DNA of 64,000 bases from Massilia agri (GCF_024753255.1 NZ_JANUHA010000006.1:224024-288023); one strand, 5' to 3'. Shown: positions 1-8,985, counted from the first letter of the stretch. The notes: generated from the sequence alone by a model not told the origin. Translations and numbers: made by a program.

Positions 1-1
1 G

Positions 2-2209
2 AACAAGGTGCTGAACGGCGACCGCGTGCGCGCGAAAGTCACCGGCACCGACCGCCGGGGCCGACTGGAGGGCACCATCGTCGAGGTGGTCGAGCGCGCC
101 AACACCCACATCATCGGCCGCCTGATGAACGAGGGCGGCGTCTGGATCGTCTCGCCCGAAGACAACCGCATCAGCCAGGACGTGCTGGTGTCGGGCGGCC
201 CGGGCAAGGCCAAGGCCGGCCAGGTGGTCAGCGTCGAGCTGATCGAGCAGCCTTCGCGCTTCCAGCAGCCGACCGGCCGCATCGCCGAAGTGCTGGGCGA
301 GCTGGACGACCCCGGCATGGAAATCGAGATCGCCGTGCGCAAGTTCGGCGTGCCGCACGTGTTCTCGCCCGCCGCCCTGAAGCAGGCCAACCGCCTGCCG
401 AACGAAGTGGTCGATGCCGACCTGGCGGACCGCGTCGACCTGCGCGACGTGCCCCTGGTAACCATCGACGGCGAGGACGCACGCGACTTCGACGACGCGG
501 TCTATTGCGAGCCGGTCAAGATCGGCCGCACCAAGGGCTACCGCCTGCTGGTAGCAATCGCCGACGTCAGCCACTACGTCAAGCCCAACGACGCGCTGGA
601 CGTCGATGCGATCGAGCGCAGCACCTCGGTCTACTTCCCGCGCCGTGTGATCCCCATGCTGCCGGAGAAGCTGTCCAACGGCCTGTGTTCGCTGAACCCG
701 GCGGTAGACCGTTGCACCCTGGTGTGCGACATGGTCGTGAGCCAGGACGGCGAGGTGAAGGCCTACCAGTTCTACCCGGCCGTGATGCACTCGGCCGCGC
801 GCCTGACCTATAACGAAGTGGCCGAGATCCTCGGCAACACGAACGGTCCCGAAGCGCAGCGCCGTCCGGGCATCGTGCCGCACCTGCTGAACCTGAACGA
901 GGTGTTCCGCGCGCTCCTGAAGGCCCGCCAGGAACGCGGGGCGATCGATTTCGAGACCACCGAGACCTACATCGTCTGCAATGCCGTCGGCAAGATCGAG
1001 AAGATCATCCCGCGCACCCGCAACGATGCGCACCGCCTGATCGAGGAGTGCATGCTGGCCGCCAACGTGTGCGCGGCCGACCTGCTGATCCGCCACAAGC
1101 ATCCGGGCACCTTCCGTATCCACGCGGTGCCGACCGAAGAGAAGCTGAACCAGCTGCGTACCTTCCTGAAGCTGGTCGGCCTGAACCTGGGCGGCGGCAC
1201 CAAGCCGACCGCGCGCGACTACGCCGAAGTGATGCAGAAGATCAAGGAGCGCCCGGACGCGGCCCTGCTGCAGACCATGCTGCTGCGTTCGATGCAGCAG
1301 GCCGTCTACAGCCCGGACAACGTCGGCCACTTCGGCCTGGCCTATGAGGCATACGCCCACTTCACCAGCCCGATCCGCCGCTACCCGGACCTGCTGACCC
1401 ACCGCGCCATCAAGGCCATCCTGCAAGGGAAGAAGTACGAGCCGAAGGGCATCGAGCTGGGCAAGCTGAACACGACGCTGTCGAATTCGGCCCGCAAGCA
1501 GCAAGCCAAGGACAAGGCCGCGGGCACGGCAAAGAACGAGAAGGACCTGACGATCTGGGACGCGCTCGGCGTGCACTGCTCGGCCAATGAGCGCCGCGCC
1601 GACGAGGCTTCGCGCGACGTCGAGAACTGGCTGAAGTGCTACTTCATGCAGGACAAGCTGGGCGAGGACTTCACCGGCACCGTGTCCGGCGTGACGCCGT
1701 TCGGCATTTTCGTGACCCTCGACCAGCTGTACGTGGAAGGCCTGGTGCACATCAGCGCCCTGGGCACCGACTACTTCCAGTACGACGAGGCGCGCCACGA
1801 GCTGCGCGGCGAGCGCGGCGGCCAGGTCTACAAGCTGACCGACAAGGTGGCCGTCAAGGTCGCGCGCGTGGACCTCGAGTCGCGCAAGATCGACCTGGTG
1901 CTGGCCGAATCGCAGGAAGCCGTTCCGGCGCCGCTCGAGCGTGCGCGCCAGGCCGCCATCGAGGCGCTCGAGCCGAAGCCGCCGAAGAAGCGCAAGGCCA
2001 AGGGTGGCCCGGCCGACCAGCTAGTGCAGCCGGAGCCGGTCGAAGAAGACGTCGTCTTCGTTCCGCCGACCCGTGCGCCGCGCGCGCGCAAGACCACGGC
2101 GTCCAAGACGCCAGCCAAGAGTGCGGCCGGGGTGAAAACCGCGAGCGCACCGAAAACCAAGGCGGTGGCCAAGACCCCCGCAGCCAAAACCAGCAGGAAG
2201 AAGAAGTAA
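2..2209 (+). CDS. rnr: Ribonuclease R (5' end outside the window)
   Basis: Processive 3'-5' exoribonuclease that degrades structured RNA. The reading frame is open from base 2 and enters from outside the window, so the N-terminal part is missing; the GTG at 8 is internal. The RNB domain is clear: IDGEDARDFDDAV near visible residue 150 holds the Asp cluster that binds catalytic metal, followed by the YFPRRVIPMLPEKLSNGLCS block. An S1 RNA-binding domain follows (EDFTGTVSGVTPFGIFVTL). The last ~75 residues are a low-complexity Lys/Ala/Pro tail, common in RNase R and thought to help RNA binding. rlmB begins 3 bases after the stop, so the two are probably co-transcribed, as is common in proteobacteria. 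Confidence 0.96.
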   Translation, partial: NKVLNGDRVRAKVTGTDRRGRLEGTIVEVVERANTHIIGRLMNEGGVWIVSPEDNRISQDVLVSGGPGKAKAGQVVSVELIEQPSRFQQPTGRIAEVLGELDDPGMEIEIAVRKFGVPHVFSPAALKQANRLPNEVVDADLADRVDLRDVPLVTIDGEDARDFDDAVYCEPVKIGRTKGYRLLVAIADVSHYVKPNDALDVDAIERSTSVYFPRRVIPMLPEKLSNGLCSLNPAVDRCTLVCDMVVSQDGEVKAYQFYPAVMHSAARLTYNEVAEILGNTNGPEAQRRPGIVPHLLNLNEVFRALLKARQERGAIDFETTETYIVCNAVGKIEKIIPRTRNDAHRLIEECMLAANVCAADLLIRHKHPGTFRIHAVPTEEKLNQLRTFLKLVGLNLGGGTKPTARDYAEVMQKIKERPDAALLQTMLLRSMQQAVYSPDNVGHFGLAYEAYAHFTSPIRRYPDLLTHRAIKAILQGKKYEPKGIELGKLNTTLSNSARKQQAKDKAAGTAKNEKDLTIWDALGVHCSANERRADEASRDVENWLKCYFMQDKLGEDFTGTVSGVTPFGIFVTLDQLYVEGLVHISALGTDYFQYDEARHELRGERGGQVYKLTDKVAVKVARVDLESRKIDLVLAESQEAVPAPLERARQAAIEALEPKPPKKRKAKGGPADQLVQPEPVEEDVVFVPPTRAPRARKTTASKTPAKSAAGVKTASAPKTKAVAKTPAAKTSRKKK

Positions 2210-2212
2210 TAC

Positions 2213-2956
2213 ATGAAAAACAAAATGCTTTTCGGTTTCCACGCGGTGACCTCGCGCTTGCGCCACGAGGCCCAATCGGTGGAAGAGATCTTCGTCGATG
2301 CCGAGCGCAATGACGCCCGCATGAAGGCCCTGATCGCCAACGCGAAAGAGGCCGGCGTGCGCGTCATGCCGGTCGAGGCCGCGCGTCTCGACAAGATCAC
2401 CGGCACCCGCCGCCACCAGGGCGTGATCGCCTTCGCCAGCCAGCTGGCGCTGGCGCGCAACCTCGACGAGCTGCTCGACGCCATCGAGGGTCCGCCCTTG
2501 CTGCTGATCCTGGACGGCATCACCGACCCGCACAACCTCGGCGCCTGCCTGCGCGTGGCCGACGGCGCCGGCGCGCATGCGGTGATCGTGCCGAAGGACC
2601 GCGCGGTCGGCCTGAACGCCACCGCCGCCAAGGTCGCCAGCGGCGCCGCCGAGAGCGTTCCCTACATCACCGTCACCAACCTGGCGCGCACCATGCGCGA
2701 GCTGAAGGACCGCGGCATCTGGCTGATCGGCACCTCGGACGACGCCGACAAGGGCCTGTACGAAGCCGACTTCAGCGGCCCCGCCGCCATCGTCATGGGC
2801 TCGGAAGGCGAGGGCATGCGCCGCCTGACCCGCGAAACCTGCGACCTCCTGGTCAGCATCCCCATGTTCGGTTCGGTCGAGAGCCTGAACGTCTCGGTCG
2901 CCTCGGGCGTCTGCCTGTACGAAGCGCGCCGCCAGCGCATCGCGCGCGAAGGCTGA
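2213..2956 (+). CDS. rlmB: 23S rRNA (guanosine-2'-O-)-methyltransferase RlmB
   Basis: SPOUT-family methyltransferase that, by family knowledge, 2'-O-methylates G2251 of 23S rRNA using SAM. The 247 residues match the usual length. A short N-terminal substrate-binding domain ([13 protein letters not shown]) precedes the SPOUT core. All three SPOUT motifs are visible: [18 protein letters not shown] (~102-120), [12 protein letters not shown] (~195-206), and [18 protein letters not shown] (~215-233), the last forming the trefoil knot. It lies directly behind rnr, so an RNA degradation/modification operon is likely. A hairpin at 2971-2995 follows but has no T-tract. Confidence 0.95.
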   Translation: MKNKMLFGFHAVTSRLRHEAQSVEEIFVDAERNDARMKALIANAKEAGVRVMPVEAARLDKITGTRRHQGVIAFASQLALARNLDELLDAIEGPPLLLILDGITDPHNLGACLRVADGAGAHAVIVPKDRAVGLNATAAKVASGAAESVPYITVTNLARTMRELKDRGIWLIGTSDDADKGLYEADFSGPAAIVMGSEGEGMRRLTRETCDLLVSIPMFGSVESLNVSVASGVCLYEARRQRIAREG

Positions 2957-3086
2957 GCCTTCTGAAGCACGGGTTCCCGCAACGAGCGGGAGCCCGCGGC
3001 CCCGCCCGGGGCATCCTCCGCAGTCCTCCCAAGCAAACCGCTGCAACATACGCTACCATCATCGTTGGTTTGCGATCATGCTTATT

Positions 3087-3824
3087 ATGTTTTCTAACTT
3101 ACGCGACGATATCCATAGCATCATCCAGCGCGACCCCGCCGCCCGCAACGGCTGGGAAGTCCTGACGTGCTACCCCGGCCTGCATGCCGTGATCATGCAC
3201 CGCTGGGCGCACGCCTGCTGGAAGCTCGGGCTCAAGTGGGTCGGCCGCTTCATTTCCTATCTCGCCCGCGTCCTGACGGGCATCGAGATCCATCCGGGCG
3301 CCACCATCGGCCGCCGGGTCTTCATCGACCACGGCTTCGGCGTGGTCATCGGCGAGACCGCCGTGGTCGGCGACGACTGCACCATCTACCAGGGCGTGAC
3401 GCTCGGCGGCACGACCCTGGTGGCCGGCACCAAGCGCCACCCGACGCTCGAGCGCGGCGTGATCGTCGGCGCCGGCGCCCAGGTGCTGGGCGCCTTCACG
3501 GTGGGCGAGTACGCCAAGATCGGCTCGAACGCCGTCGTCATCAAGCCGGTGCCGGGCGGCGCGACGGCGGTGGGCAATCCGGCCCACATCATCCGCAAGG
3601 AAGAGCAGTCGCGCAGCGCCCAGCTGTTCGCGGCCTACGGGGTCACGCCGAACGGCGACGACCCGCTCTCGAAAGCCCTGCGCGGTCTCATCGACCACGT
3701 GGCGCGCCAGGACGAGCAGATCGAACGGCTCACCAACACCATGCGGGAGGCCGGCCTGTGCTGTCCCAAGCTCACCGAGGGTGATAAACTCGATTCCGAA
3801 CAACTGAACCGACTGGTCGACTGA
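3087..3824 (+). CDS. cysE: Serine O-acetyltransferase
   Basis: Transfers acetyl from acetyl-CoA to L-serine, the first step of cysteine synthesis. It is the short form lacking the long N-terminal extension of the enterobacterial enzyme. The left-handed beta-helix is visible as hexapeptide repeats (EIHPGATIGRRVFIDHG, VVIGETAVVGDDCTIYQGV, IVGAGAQVLGAFTVGEYAKIG). The FIDHG and GVTLGGT regions hold the expected active-site His/Asp surroundings. ATG codons lie at 3078 and 3087; the second gives the usual MFSNLRDDI beginning and is preferred. Neither has a strong ribosome binding site. The gene ends 8 bases before yceH. Confidence 0.93.
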   Translation: MFSNLRDDIHSIIQRDPAARNGWEVLTCYPGLHAVIMHRWAHACWKLGLKWVGRFISYLARVLTGIEIHPGATIGRRVFIDHGFGVVIGETAVVGDDCTIYQGVTLGGTTLVAGTKRHPTLERGVIVGAGAQVLGAFTVGEYAKIGSNAVVIKPVPGGATAVGNPAHIIRKEEQSRSAQLFAAYGVTPNGDDPLSKALRGLIDHVARQDEQIERLTNTMREAGLCCPKLTEGDKLDSEQLNRLVD

Positions 3825-3832
3825 GGAATCGC

Positions 3833-4528
3833 ATGACGAATGACGTGACGGGCGCGCCGGAGAACGGCGCCGCCACGAATGCTGCTGTACTTGATCCGCA
3901 TGAAATCCGCGTGCTCGCGGTGCTCGCCGAAAAAGAGGCACTGACCCCCGATAACTACCCGATGTCGCTGAACGCGATCGTCAACGGCTGCAACCAGGTG
4001 TCGAGCCGCGACCCCATCATGCAGCTCACCGACGAGGTGGCGCAGGACACCCTGCAGCGCCTGATCGAGAAGAAGCTGGTGAACGCCATTTCGCAGGCCG
4101 GCGCGCGCGTGGTGAAGTACGAGCACCGCATGCGCATCAAATGGACGCTGGAGCAGGACAAGGTGGCCGTCCTCAGCATCCTGATGCTGCGCGGCCTGCA
4201 GACCGCCGGCGAGATCCGCACCCGCACCGGCCGCCTGTTCGAATTCAAGAGCGTGCAGGACGTCGAGACCGTGCTGCAGTTCCTGATCGATAAATACCCG
4301 CCGCTGGTGGCGCGCCTGGAGCGCGCCCCCGGCACCAAGGAGCCGCGCTACGGCCACCTGCTGGGCGGCGAGATCAGCGCCACCTACGAGGCGCCGAGCG
4401 CCGGCGCCGGCCTGGGTGGCGGCGGCGCCAGCCGCATCGGCCAGCTTGAGGCCGAAGTCGCCGCCCTGCGCGGAGAACTGGAAAGCCTCAAGGCGCAGTT
4501 CGAGGCGTTTCGCCAGCAGTTCCAGTAG
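3833..4528 (+). CDS. yceH: YceH/DUF480 family protein
   Basis: Member of the DUF480 (YceH) family: two winged-helix-like repeats and a C-terminal coiled coil, with no settled biochemical role. The family signature near residues 20-55 (LDPHEIRVLAVLAEKEALTPDNYPMSLN) is clear, and the Gly/Ala linker and heptad-rich end (IGQLEAEVAALRGELESLK) match the expected coiled coil. It follows cysE closely and may be co-transcribed with it. Its last 41 bases overlap the end of the convergent gene at 4488-5315. Confidence 0.85.
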   Translation: MTNDVTGAPENGAATNAAVLDPHEIRVLAVLAEKEALTPDNYPMSLNAIVNGCNQVSSRDPIMQLTDEVAQDTLQRLIEKKLVNAISQAGARVVKYEHRMRIKWTLEQDKVAVLSILMLRGLQTAGEIRTRTGRLFEFKSVQDVETVLQFLIDKYPPLVARLERAPGTKEPRYGHLLGGEISATYEAPSAGAGLGGGGASRIGQLEAEVAALRGELESLKAQFEAFRQQFQ

Positions 4529-5315
4529 CGGCCGCAATCACCGGGGCCTCGTCGGCGAAGGTCAGTTCGATCATCGCCTCGTCGCTCCAGGTCGAATTCC
4601 CGATCGGTACCTGGTAGGAGTTCCCTTTTGACTGCAGGAGGGCGGAACGATTGCCCTCGACCAGGATCGCCTCCTTGACCGGCTTTCCGGCGCGATAGCC
4701 GAAATGCGCGTTCTTTGCGGCGCCCTTGTAGGCGGTCGACTTCTCGTCGCCGAAGAAGCTGCACCAGTCGGTCCGCAGCAGCAGGCCGTTGATCACGCCT
4801 ACCCAGATGAAGGGGATCTCCGACTTCGCGATCGCGATCTGCACCTTGCACTCGAGGCGCAGGTCGCCGAGCCGGCGCCGGTTCTCCGGCAGGCCGGGCG
4901 TCCTGACCTCGACCCCGATGCGGTACAGGCCGCGCTTCTGGTTCAGTTCCAGCTCGCTCTCGGCATCCTCGGCCGCCTCGCTGCGCGGCACCTCGAAGCG
5001 GCCGTTGGCATCCAGCGCAATCGGCAGCGTGAAGTCATCGTCGCCGACCAGGCGCACCTTGAGCACGGCCGGCGGCGCCCGATGGTCCTTGGGCTCGGCC
5101 ACGAAGCGCAGCCTGTCGACCTGGGGCGCCAGCGCGTGGTACTTGTCGAAGGCGTCGAGGCCTGCGAGGATGTGCTCGTACTTGCGGACCTCGGGATTGC
5201 GCATGGCGTTCACATGCACGGGATCGAGTTCGCGGACCGGCTCATCCGCGGCGCCGGCCGTGCCGGCGCCGTAGAAGAGCACGCTCCCGAACAGCAGGGC
5301 GGGGAGGGCGCGCAT
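4488..5315 (-). CDS. Secreted protein of unknown function, last gene of GntR-ABC operon
   Basis: A 275-residue protein not recognised from sequence. It has a plausible Sec signal peptide (MRALPALLFGSVLFYGAGTA, cleavage near GAA-DE), so a periplasmic or surface location is inferred. The rest looks like a beta-rich globular domain without an obvious catalytic motif. It starts 4 bases after the ABC permease stop and so belongs to the GntR-ATPase-permease operon; a role with that transporter is possible but unproven. Its 3' end overlaps yceH on the other strand by 41 bases. Confidence 0.75.
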   Translation of the reverse strand: MRALPALLFGSVLFYGAGTAGAADEPVRELDPVHVNAMRNPEVRKYEHILAGLDAFDKYHALAPQVDRLRFVAEPKDHRAPPAVLKVRLVGDDDFTLPIALDANGRFEVPRSEAAEDAESELELNQKRGLYRIGVEVRTPGLPENRRRLGDLRLECKVQIAIAKSEIPFIWVGVINGLLLRTDWCSFFGDEKSTAYKGAAKNAHFGYRAGKPVKEAILVEGNRSALLQSKGNSYQVPIGNSTWSDEAMIELTFADEAPVIAAATGTAGETPRTAP

Positions 5316-5319
5316 TCGC

Positions 5320-6288
5320 TCAGCCCTCGTCGCGCCAGCGGCGCAGGCGCATCGCCGCGTAGATCATGCCCGCGCCGGCCAGGGCGCCGAGCCACACGCC
5401 GGGCTTGGCCAGGGTCCGGTAGGATTCGCCGAGCACCAGCATGGCGTCCAGTCCGTTCTTCATGTGCGAGAAACTCGATCCGTCGACCTCGCTCAGCCAC
5501 ACGCCGGGCATCAGGCCGCCGAGCATGCGGGCGACGATCTGCTCGCCGATGAAGTCGATATCGAACTGCATCGGCGCCACCGGGCTGATCATGAAGTTCA
5601 GCCAGAACAGCAGCAGCAGCGAGACCAGCGGAATGCCGACTGCCCACAGGAAGACCTTGGATTTCGCCCAGCTCGACACCAGCAGCAGCCAGCCCACGGT
5701 CGGCAGCGCCCACAGGATGTAGAGCGGCAGGAAGGCCAGCAGGTACAGCGGGCTGAGATACAGGCTCGGTTCCATCAGCACCGGCGCGAACAGGTTCAGG
5801 CCCTTGCCGGCGGCGGCGATCATGCCGATCAGGAGCAGCACCAGCGAGGTCGCCACGCCGATCGCGATCGTGATCAAGGGCGCCACGCACAGGGCGGTGA
5901 TCACTTTCGAGAGCACGGTATCGCGGTCCGACAGCGGCAGCGACTTCCAGAACAGGATGCTGCGGTCGCGCCGGTCGTCGTGCAGGGCGGCCAGGCAGTA
6001 GAAGAACACCACGACGGCCAGCACCATGAACAGCGGGGCGGCGACGCCGAGGTAGCCGGTGGCGGCGACGTGGGCGATCTTGTAGCGCAGGTCTTGCGGG
6101 AAGCCCTGGATCGACACCACGTTCTGGCCTTGCCACTGGAAGTTCGTGGCATCACCAAAGGCCATGCTGTAGGCGAAGCCGCCGCCCATCAGGATCACCA
6201 TGGCCGCGGCGATCACCAGCGGCGCCCAGAAGAAGGCGCCCTTGTGTTCCCACAGCTCGCGCCGGAGCAGCCATTTCATCGTTTTCAT
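5320..6288 (-). CDS. ABC-2 type transporter permease
   Basis: Membrane subunit of a YtrB/YtrC-like ABC exporter. The 322-residue protein begins with a short cytoplasmic segment (MKTMKWLLRRELWEHKGAFF), then a first membrane span (~20-45) and five or so further hydrophobic spans, including strongly hydrophobic stretches around ICVAPLITIAIG and VSLLLLFWLNF. The ATG at 6288 is chosen because it overlaps the ATPase stop (ATGA) and is preceded by AAAGGAACC. The transported substrate cannot be told from sequence. Confidence 0.85.
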   Translation of the reverse strand: MKTMKWLLRRELWEHKGAFFWAPLVIAAAMVILMGGGFAYSMAFGDATNFQWQGQNVVSIQGFPQDLRYKIAHVAATGYLGVAAPLFMVLAVVVFFYCLAALHDDRRDRSILFWKSLPLSDRDTVLSKVITALCVAPLITIAIGVATSLVLLLIGMIAAAGKGLNLFAPVLMEPSLYLSPLYLLAFLPLYILWALPTVGWLLLVSSWAKSKVFLWAVGIPLVSLLLLFWLNFMISPVAPMQFDIDFIGEQIVARMLGGLMPGVWLSEVDGSSFSHMKNGLDAMLVLGESYRTLAKPGVWLGALAGAGMIYAAMRLRRWRDEG

Positions 6289-7142
6289 GCGTAGGTTCCT
6301 TTCATGGTTGCCACGAACAGGTCGGCAACGCTGGGATTGCGGGTTTCGCCGAGCTGCGAGAGCTGTTTGCGGCACACGCCATCGAACAGCATCACGGACT
6401 TGCCGAACACGGTGCGCTGGTCGATCGGCGCCAGCGCGTTGGCGGCGCCGACCTTGTCGGCCGGGACCATCACTTCGGTATAGCGCTCGCCGATTTCCTC
6501 CATCGAGGCGGCCAGCACGATCCTGCCTTCGCGGATGAACATCAGGTCGGTCAGGATGTGCTCGACCTCTTCCACCTGGTGGGTGGTGATGACGATGGTC
6601 TTCTGCTCGTCGAAATAGTCTTCCAGCAGATTCTGGTAGAACTGCTTGCGGTAGATGATGTCGAGGCCCAGGGTCGGCTCGTCCAGCACCAGCAGTTTCG
6701 CGTCGATGGCCATCACCAGCGCCAGGTGCAGCTGGACGATCATGCCCTTCGACATTTCCTTGACCTTCATTTCGGGCTTGAGCTTGGTGTTGGCCACGTA
6801 GCGCTCCGCCTTCTTGCGGTCGAAGCGCGGGTGCACGCCCTCCACGAAGTCGATCGCATCCTTCACGCGCAGCCAGCGCGGCAGGATGGCGACGTCGGCG
6901 ATGAAGCAGACTTCCTTCATCAGATCGTCGCGCTGGGTGCGCGGGTCGAAACCGAGCACCGACAGCTGGCCTTCGAAAGGGATCAGGCCGAGGGCCGCCT
7001 TGAGCGTGGTGGTCTTGCCCGAGCCGTTGGGGCCGATCAGGCCGACGATGCGTCCTGGCGCGATGTCGAAATCGATGCCGTCGACGGCGGTACGCTTGCC
7101 GTAGTGCTTGCTCAGGCCGCGCGCTGAGATGACGGCACTCAT
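6285..7142 (-). CDS. ABC transporter ATP-binding protein
   Basis: ATPase subunit pairing with the permease at 5320-6288. Walker A (GLIGPNGSGKTT, ~residues 33-44), a signature region in the variant form EMSKGMIVQL, Walker B with catalytic Glu (LLVLDEPTLGLD) and the switch His (ITTHQVEEVE) are all visible. The variant signature is typical of ATPases linked to YtrA-type GntR regulators. The ATG at 7142 follows a GGGAGG ribosome binding site and overlaps the regulator's stop (ATGA), implying translational coupling. An upstream ATG at 7235 would overlap the regulator heavily and was rejected. Confidence 0.92.
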   Translation of the reverse strand: MSAVISARGLSKHYGKRTAVDGIDFDIAPGRIVGLIGPNGSGKTTTLKAALGLIPFEGQLSVLGFDPRTQRDDLMKEVCFIADVAILPRWLRVKDAIDFVEGVHPRFDRKKAERYVANTKLKPEMKVKEMSKGMIVQLHLALVMAIDAKLLVLDEPTLGLDIIYRKQFYQNLLEDYFDEQKTIVITTHQVEEVEHILTDLMFIREGRIVLAASMEEIGERYTEVMVPADKVGAANALAPIDQRTVFGKSVMLFDGVCRKQLSQLGETRNPSVADLFVATMKGTYA

Positions 7143-7516
7143 GCTGAACCTCCCGGGGCGTTGTTGCCCGAGGCCTTGAGCAGCTGCTCGACGTTCAGGC
7201 CGAGGCGGCGGATGCGTTCGACCATGGCGGGCCATTCCTCGCGGATGAAGCGTTCCCGCTCGGTGGTCAACAGTTTCTCGCTTGCTCCTTCGGTAACGTA
7301 CATGCCAATTCCCCTTCGCTTTTCCACTAAGTTCTCGTCGACCAGTTCCTGGTAAGCCTTCGATACGGTGATCGGATTGAGTTGATATTCGGCCGCGATC
7401 TGGCGGACCGAGGGCAGGGCGTCGCCGGCTTTGAGAACGCCGTCGAGCATCATGCCGACCACCCGCTCCTTGAGCTGGCGGTAAATGGGGGTGTTGTCAT
7501 TCCAGCCGACTGTCAT
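7139..7516 (-). CDS. GntR-family regulator, YtrA subfamily
   Basis: A 125-residue one-domain repressor: an N-terminal winged helix-turn-helix (IYRQLKERVVGMMLDGVL, LPSVRQIAAEYQLNPITVSKAYQELV) and a short helical tail instead of a ligand-binding domain, as in the YtrA subfamily. Such proteins usually repress their own ABC transporter operon. It is first in the leftward operon 7516-4488, and a good sigma-70 promoter lies upstream at 7598-7625. Autorepression through the repetitive GTTG/TTGG-rich stretch around 7540-7600 is inferred. Confidence 0.9.
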   Translation of the reverse strand: MTVGWNDNTPIYRQLKERVVGMMLDGVLKAGDALPSVRQIAAEYQLNPITVSKAYQELVDENLVEKRRGIGMYVTEGASEKLLTTERERFIREEWPAMVERIRRLGLNVEQLLKASGNNAPGGSA

Positions 7517-7597
7517 GTCCAGTCCTCCTCTGCGGTATTGGTTCGTGTTGCATATTCGTCTCCGTGTTGGTGCTTGGTTGAAGTGGTGTTGTAGTGA

Positions 7598-7625
7598 AGT
7601 ATAACAGCGGTTTGGTGAGTGTCAA
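7598..7625 (-). promoter_or_regulatory. Sigma-70 promoter of the GntR-ABC operon
   Basis: On the minus strand TTGACA (7625-7620) and TATACT (7603-7598) are separated by 16 bases, a near-consensus sigma-70 promoter. Transcription would start near 7590, about 75 bases before the GntR start codon. The leader is rich in GTG/TTG repeats where the regulator could bind. Confidence 0.7.
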
Positions 7626-7706
7626 TATACATATTGAACAAATTTCCCGGGCGCGGCCTCCAGGCGCGTTTTGCTAGGATGGGTGCCGAACCAGGAGGAG
7701 GACGCG

Positions 7707-8099
7707 ATGCTGACATGCCCGAACTGCGGCGTTTCGCCGCTGACGCATGCGATCAGGGAAATGCAGTACAGCTACAAGGGGCAGAGCACGACCATCGCCG
7801 ACGTCGTGGTCGAGCACTGCGCCGGCTGCAAGGAAGTGATGTTTGCCCGCGGCGAGGACGAGCATTACGGGGAGCTGATCAAGGCCTTCCGCAAGCAGGT
7901 GGATGCGGAGGAGCTCAAGACGATCCGGGCGATGCGGAAAGCATTGGGGCTGACGCGGCAGAAGGCCGATGAATTGCTGGGGGACGAGGCGGGGGATTTC
8001 GCGCGTTACGAGGCGGGGGAGGCGCATGCGCCGGTGGCGCTGGTCAAGCTTCTGCGGCTCCTGGGCAAACACCCGGAGCTACTGGATGCGGTTCGGTAG
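7707..8099 (+). CDS. MqsA/YgiT-like zinc-finger HTH protein (orphan antitoxin)
   Basis: A 130-residue protein with the build of MqsA antitoxins: an N-terminal zinc site with CPNC and CAGC pairs (residues 4-7 and ~37-40), then a C-terminal Xre-type helix-turn-helix (RKALGLTRQKADELLG). ATG 7707 follows GGAGGAGG closely. No mqsR-like toxin sits beside it: upstream is the divergent GntR operon, downstream a repeat and lpxH. It may therefore act as a stand-alone regulator. Its TAG stop is part of the palindromic repeat that follows. Confidence 0.8.
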   Translation: MLTCPNCGVSPLTHAIREMQYSYKGQSTTIADVVVEHCAGCKEVMFARGEDEHYGELIKAFRKQVDAEELKTIRAMRKALGLTRQKADELLGDEAGDFARYEAGEAHAPVALVKLLRLLGKHPELLDAVR

Positions 8100-8203
8100 G
8101 ATGGTCGGCTTCGCCGACCGCGCGTCCAAACAGCTCAAGAACAGCCGTGGCGTCATTTCACAAGGGAGCTGAACGCGCGGTCGGCAGAGCCGACCACCCT
8201 ACG
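8095..8203. repeat. Palindromic dispersed repeat, copy 1
   Basis: About 109 bp with inverted ends: left GGTAGGATGGTCGGC, right the complement of CGTAGGGTGGTCGGC. Read from the right, the first 34 bases are identical to 48241-48274, so this is a dispersed family. Each end carries a small internal hairpin (GGTCGGCTCTGCCGACC on the right). The TAG in the outer GTAGG provides the stop codon for the MqsA-like gene on one side (8097-8099) and for lpxH on the other (8201-8199). Confidence 0.85.
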
Positions 8204-8945
8204 TAAGACAATGGCAGGTCAGGGTGCCATCGCTGGCCAGCTCGATCCATCCACCGCGTTGCGGCTCGGCGTCCAGCTCCCAATCCGGCAACACATAACG
8301 CAGCTTGCCGCCCACCTCATGCACCGCCGGCCGGTGCGTATGTCCATGGACGATGACATCCGCCCCGGTCTGCGCAAACACGGCCTCGACCGCATCAGGC
8401 GTCACATCCATGATCTCGTAGGATTTGCCCGCCTGCGCTTCGCGGCTGCCTTCGCGCAGCCCGGCAATGATGGCCTTGCGCTGCGCCAGGGACATGCCGA
8501 GGAACTGCTGCTGCCAGGCACGATCGCGCACCTGGGCGCGGAAGGCCATGTACTTGAGGTCGGCCGTGCACTGGGCGTCGCCGTGCACGAGGGCGATGCG
8601 GCGGCCGGCCGTTTCGATGAGATGCGGTTCTTCCAGCAGGCTCAAGCCTGCTGCTTCGGCAAAGCCCGGCCCCACGAGAAAGTCGCGGTTGCCGGCCAGC
8701 CAGTACACGCGCGTACCCGCAGCGCTGACGGCGCGAATGGCGTTTATCACTTGCTGATGGAAAGGCTCGGCGAGATCGTCGTCGCCGGCCCAGTATTCGA
8801 AGATGTCACCGAGCAGGTAGAGCCGCTCGGCCTTGGCCGCATGCTCGGCCAGGAAGCGGAAGAACGCTTCGGCCGTACGCGGATGCGAGGCCTGCAGGTG
8901 CAGGTCCGAGATGAACAGCGCGTAGGTGCGCGCGGGCGTGCTCAT
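8199..8945 (-). CDS. lpxH: UDP-2,3-diacylglucosamine diphosphatase
   Basis: Hydrolyses UDP-2,3-diacylglucosamine to lipid X in lipid A synthesis, a peripheral inner-membrane metalloenzyme. The calcineurin-like metal motifs appear in order: FISDLHLQ (~11-18), LGDIFEYWAGDD (~45-56), GNRDFL (~85-90), HGDA (~120) and HGHTHRPA (~200). Length (248) is normal. The final codons and the TAG stop run into the palindromic repeat at 8095-8203, so the native C-terminus may have been altered by that insertion. It is followed on the same strand by two cyclophilins upstream. Confidence 0.94.
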   Translation of the reverse strand: MSTPARTYALFISDLHLQASHPRTAEAFFRFLAEHAAKAERLYLLGDIFEYWAGDDDLAEPFHQQVINAIRAVSAAGTRVYWLAGNRDFLVGPGFAEAAGLSLLEEPHLIETAGRRIALVHGDAQCTADLKYMAFRAQVRDRAWQQQFLGMSLAQRKAIIAGLREGSREAQAGKSYEIMDVTPDAVEAVFAQTGADVIVHGHTHRPAVHEVGGKLRYVLPDWELDAEPQRGGWIELASDGTLTCHCLT

Positions 8946-8985
8946 TGAATCGAAGGGTACAGCCGCCCCACGCGCACCGACTTCA

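Noticed and set aside
2971..2995. Hairpin after rlmB as a Rho-independent terminator
   Set aside because: The 10-bp stem is real but has no T-tract after it, so intrinsic termination is not supported.
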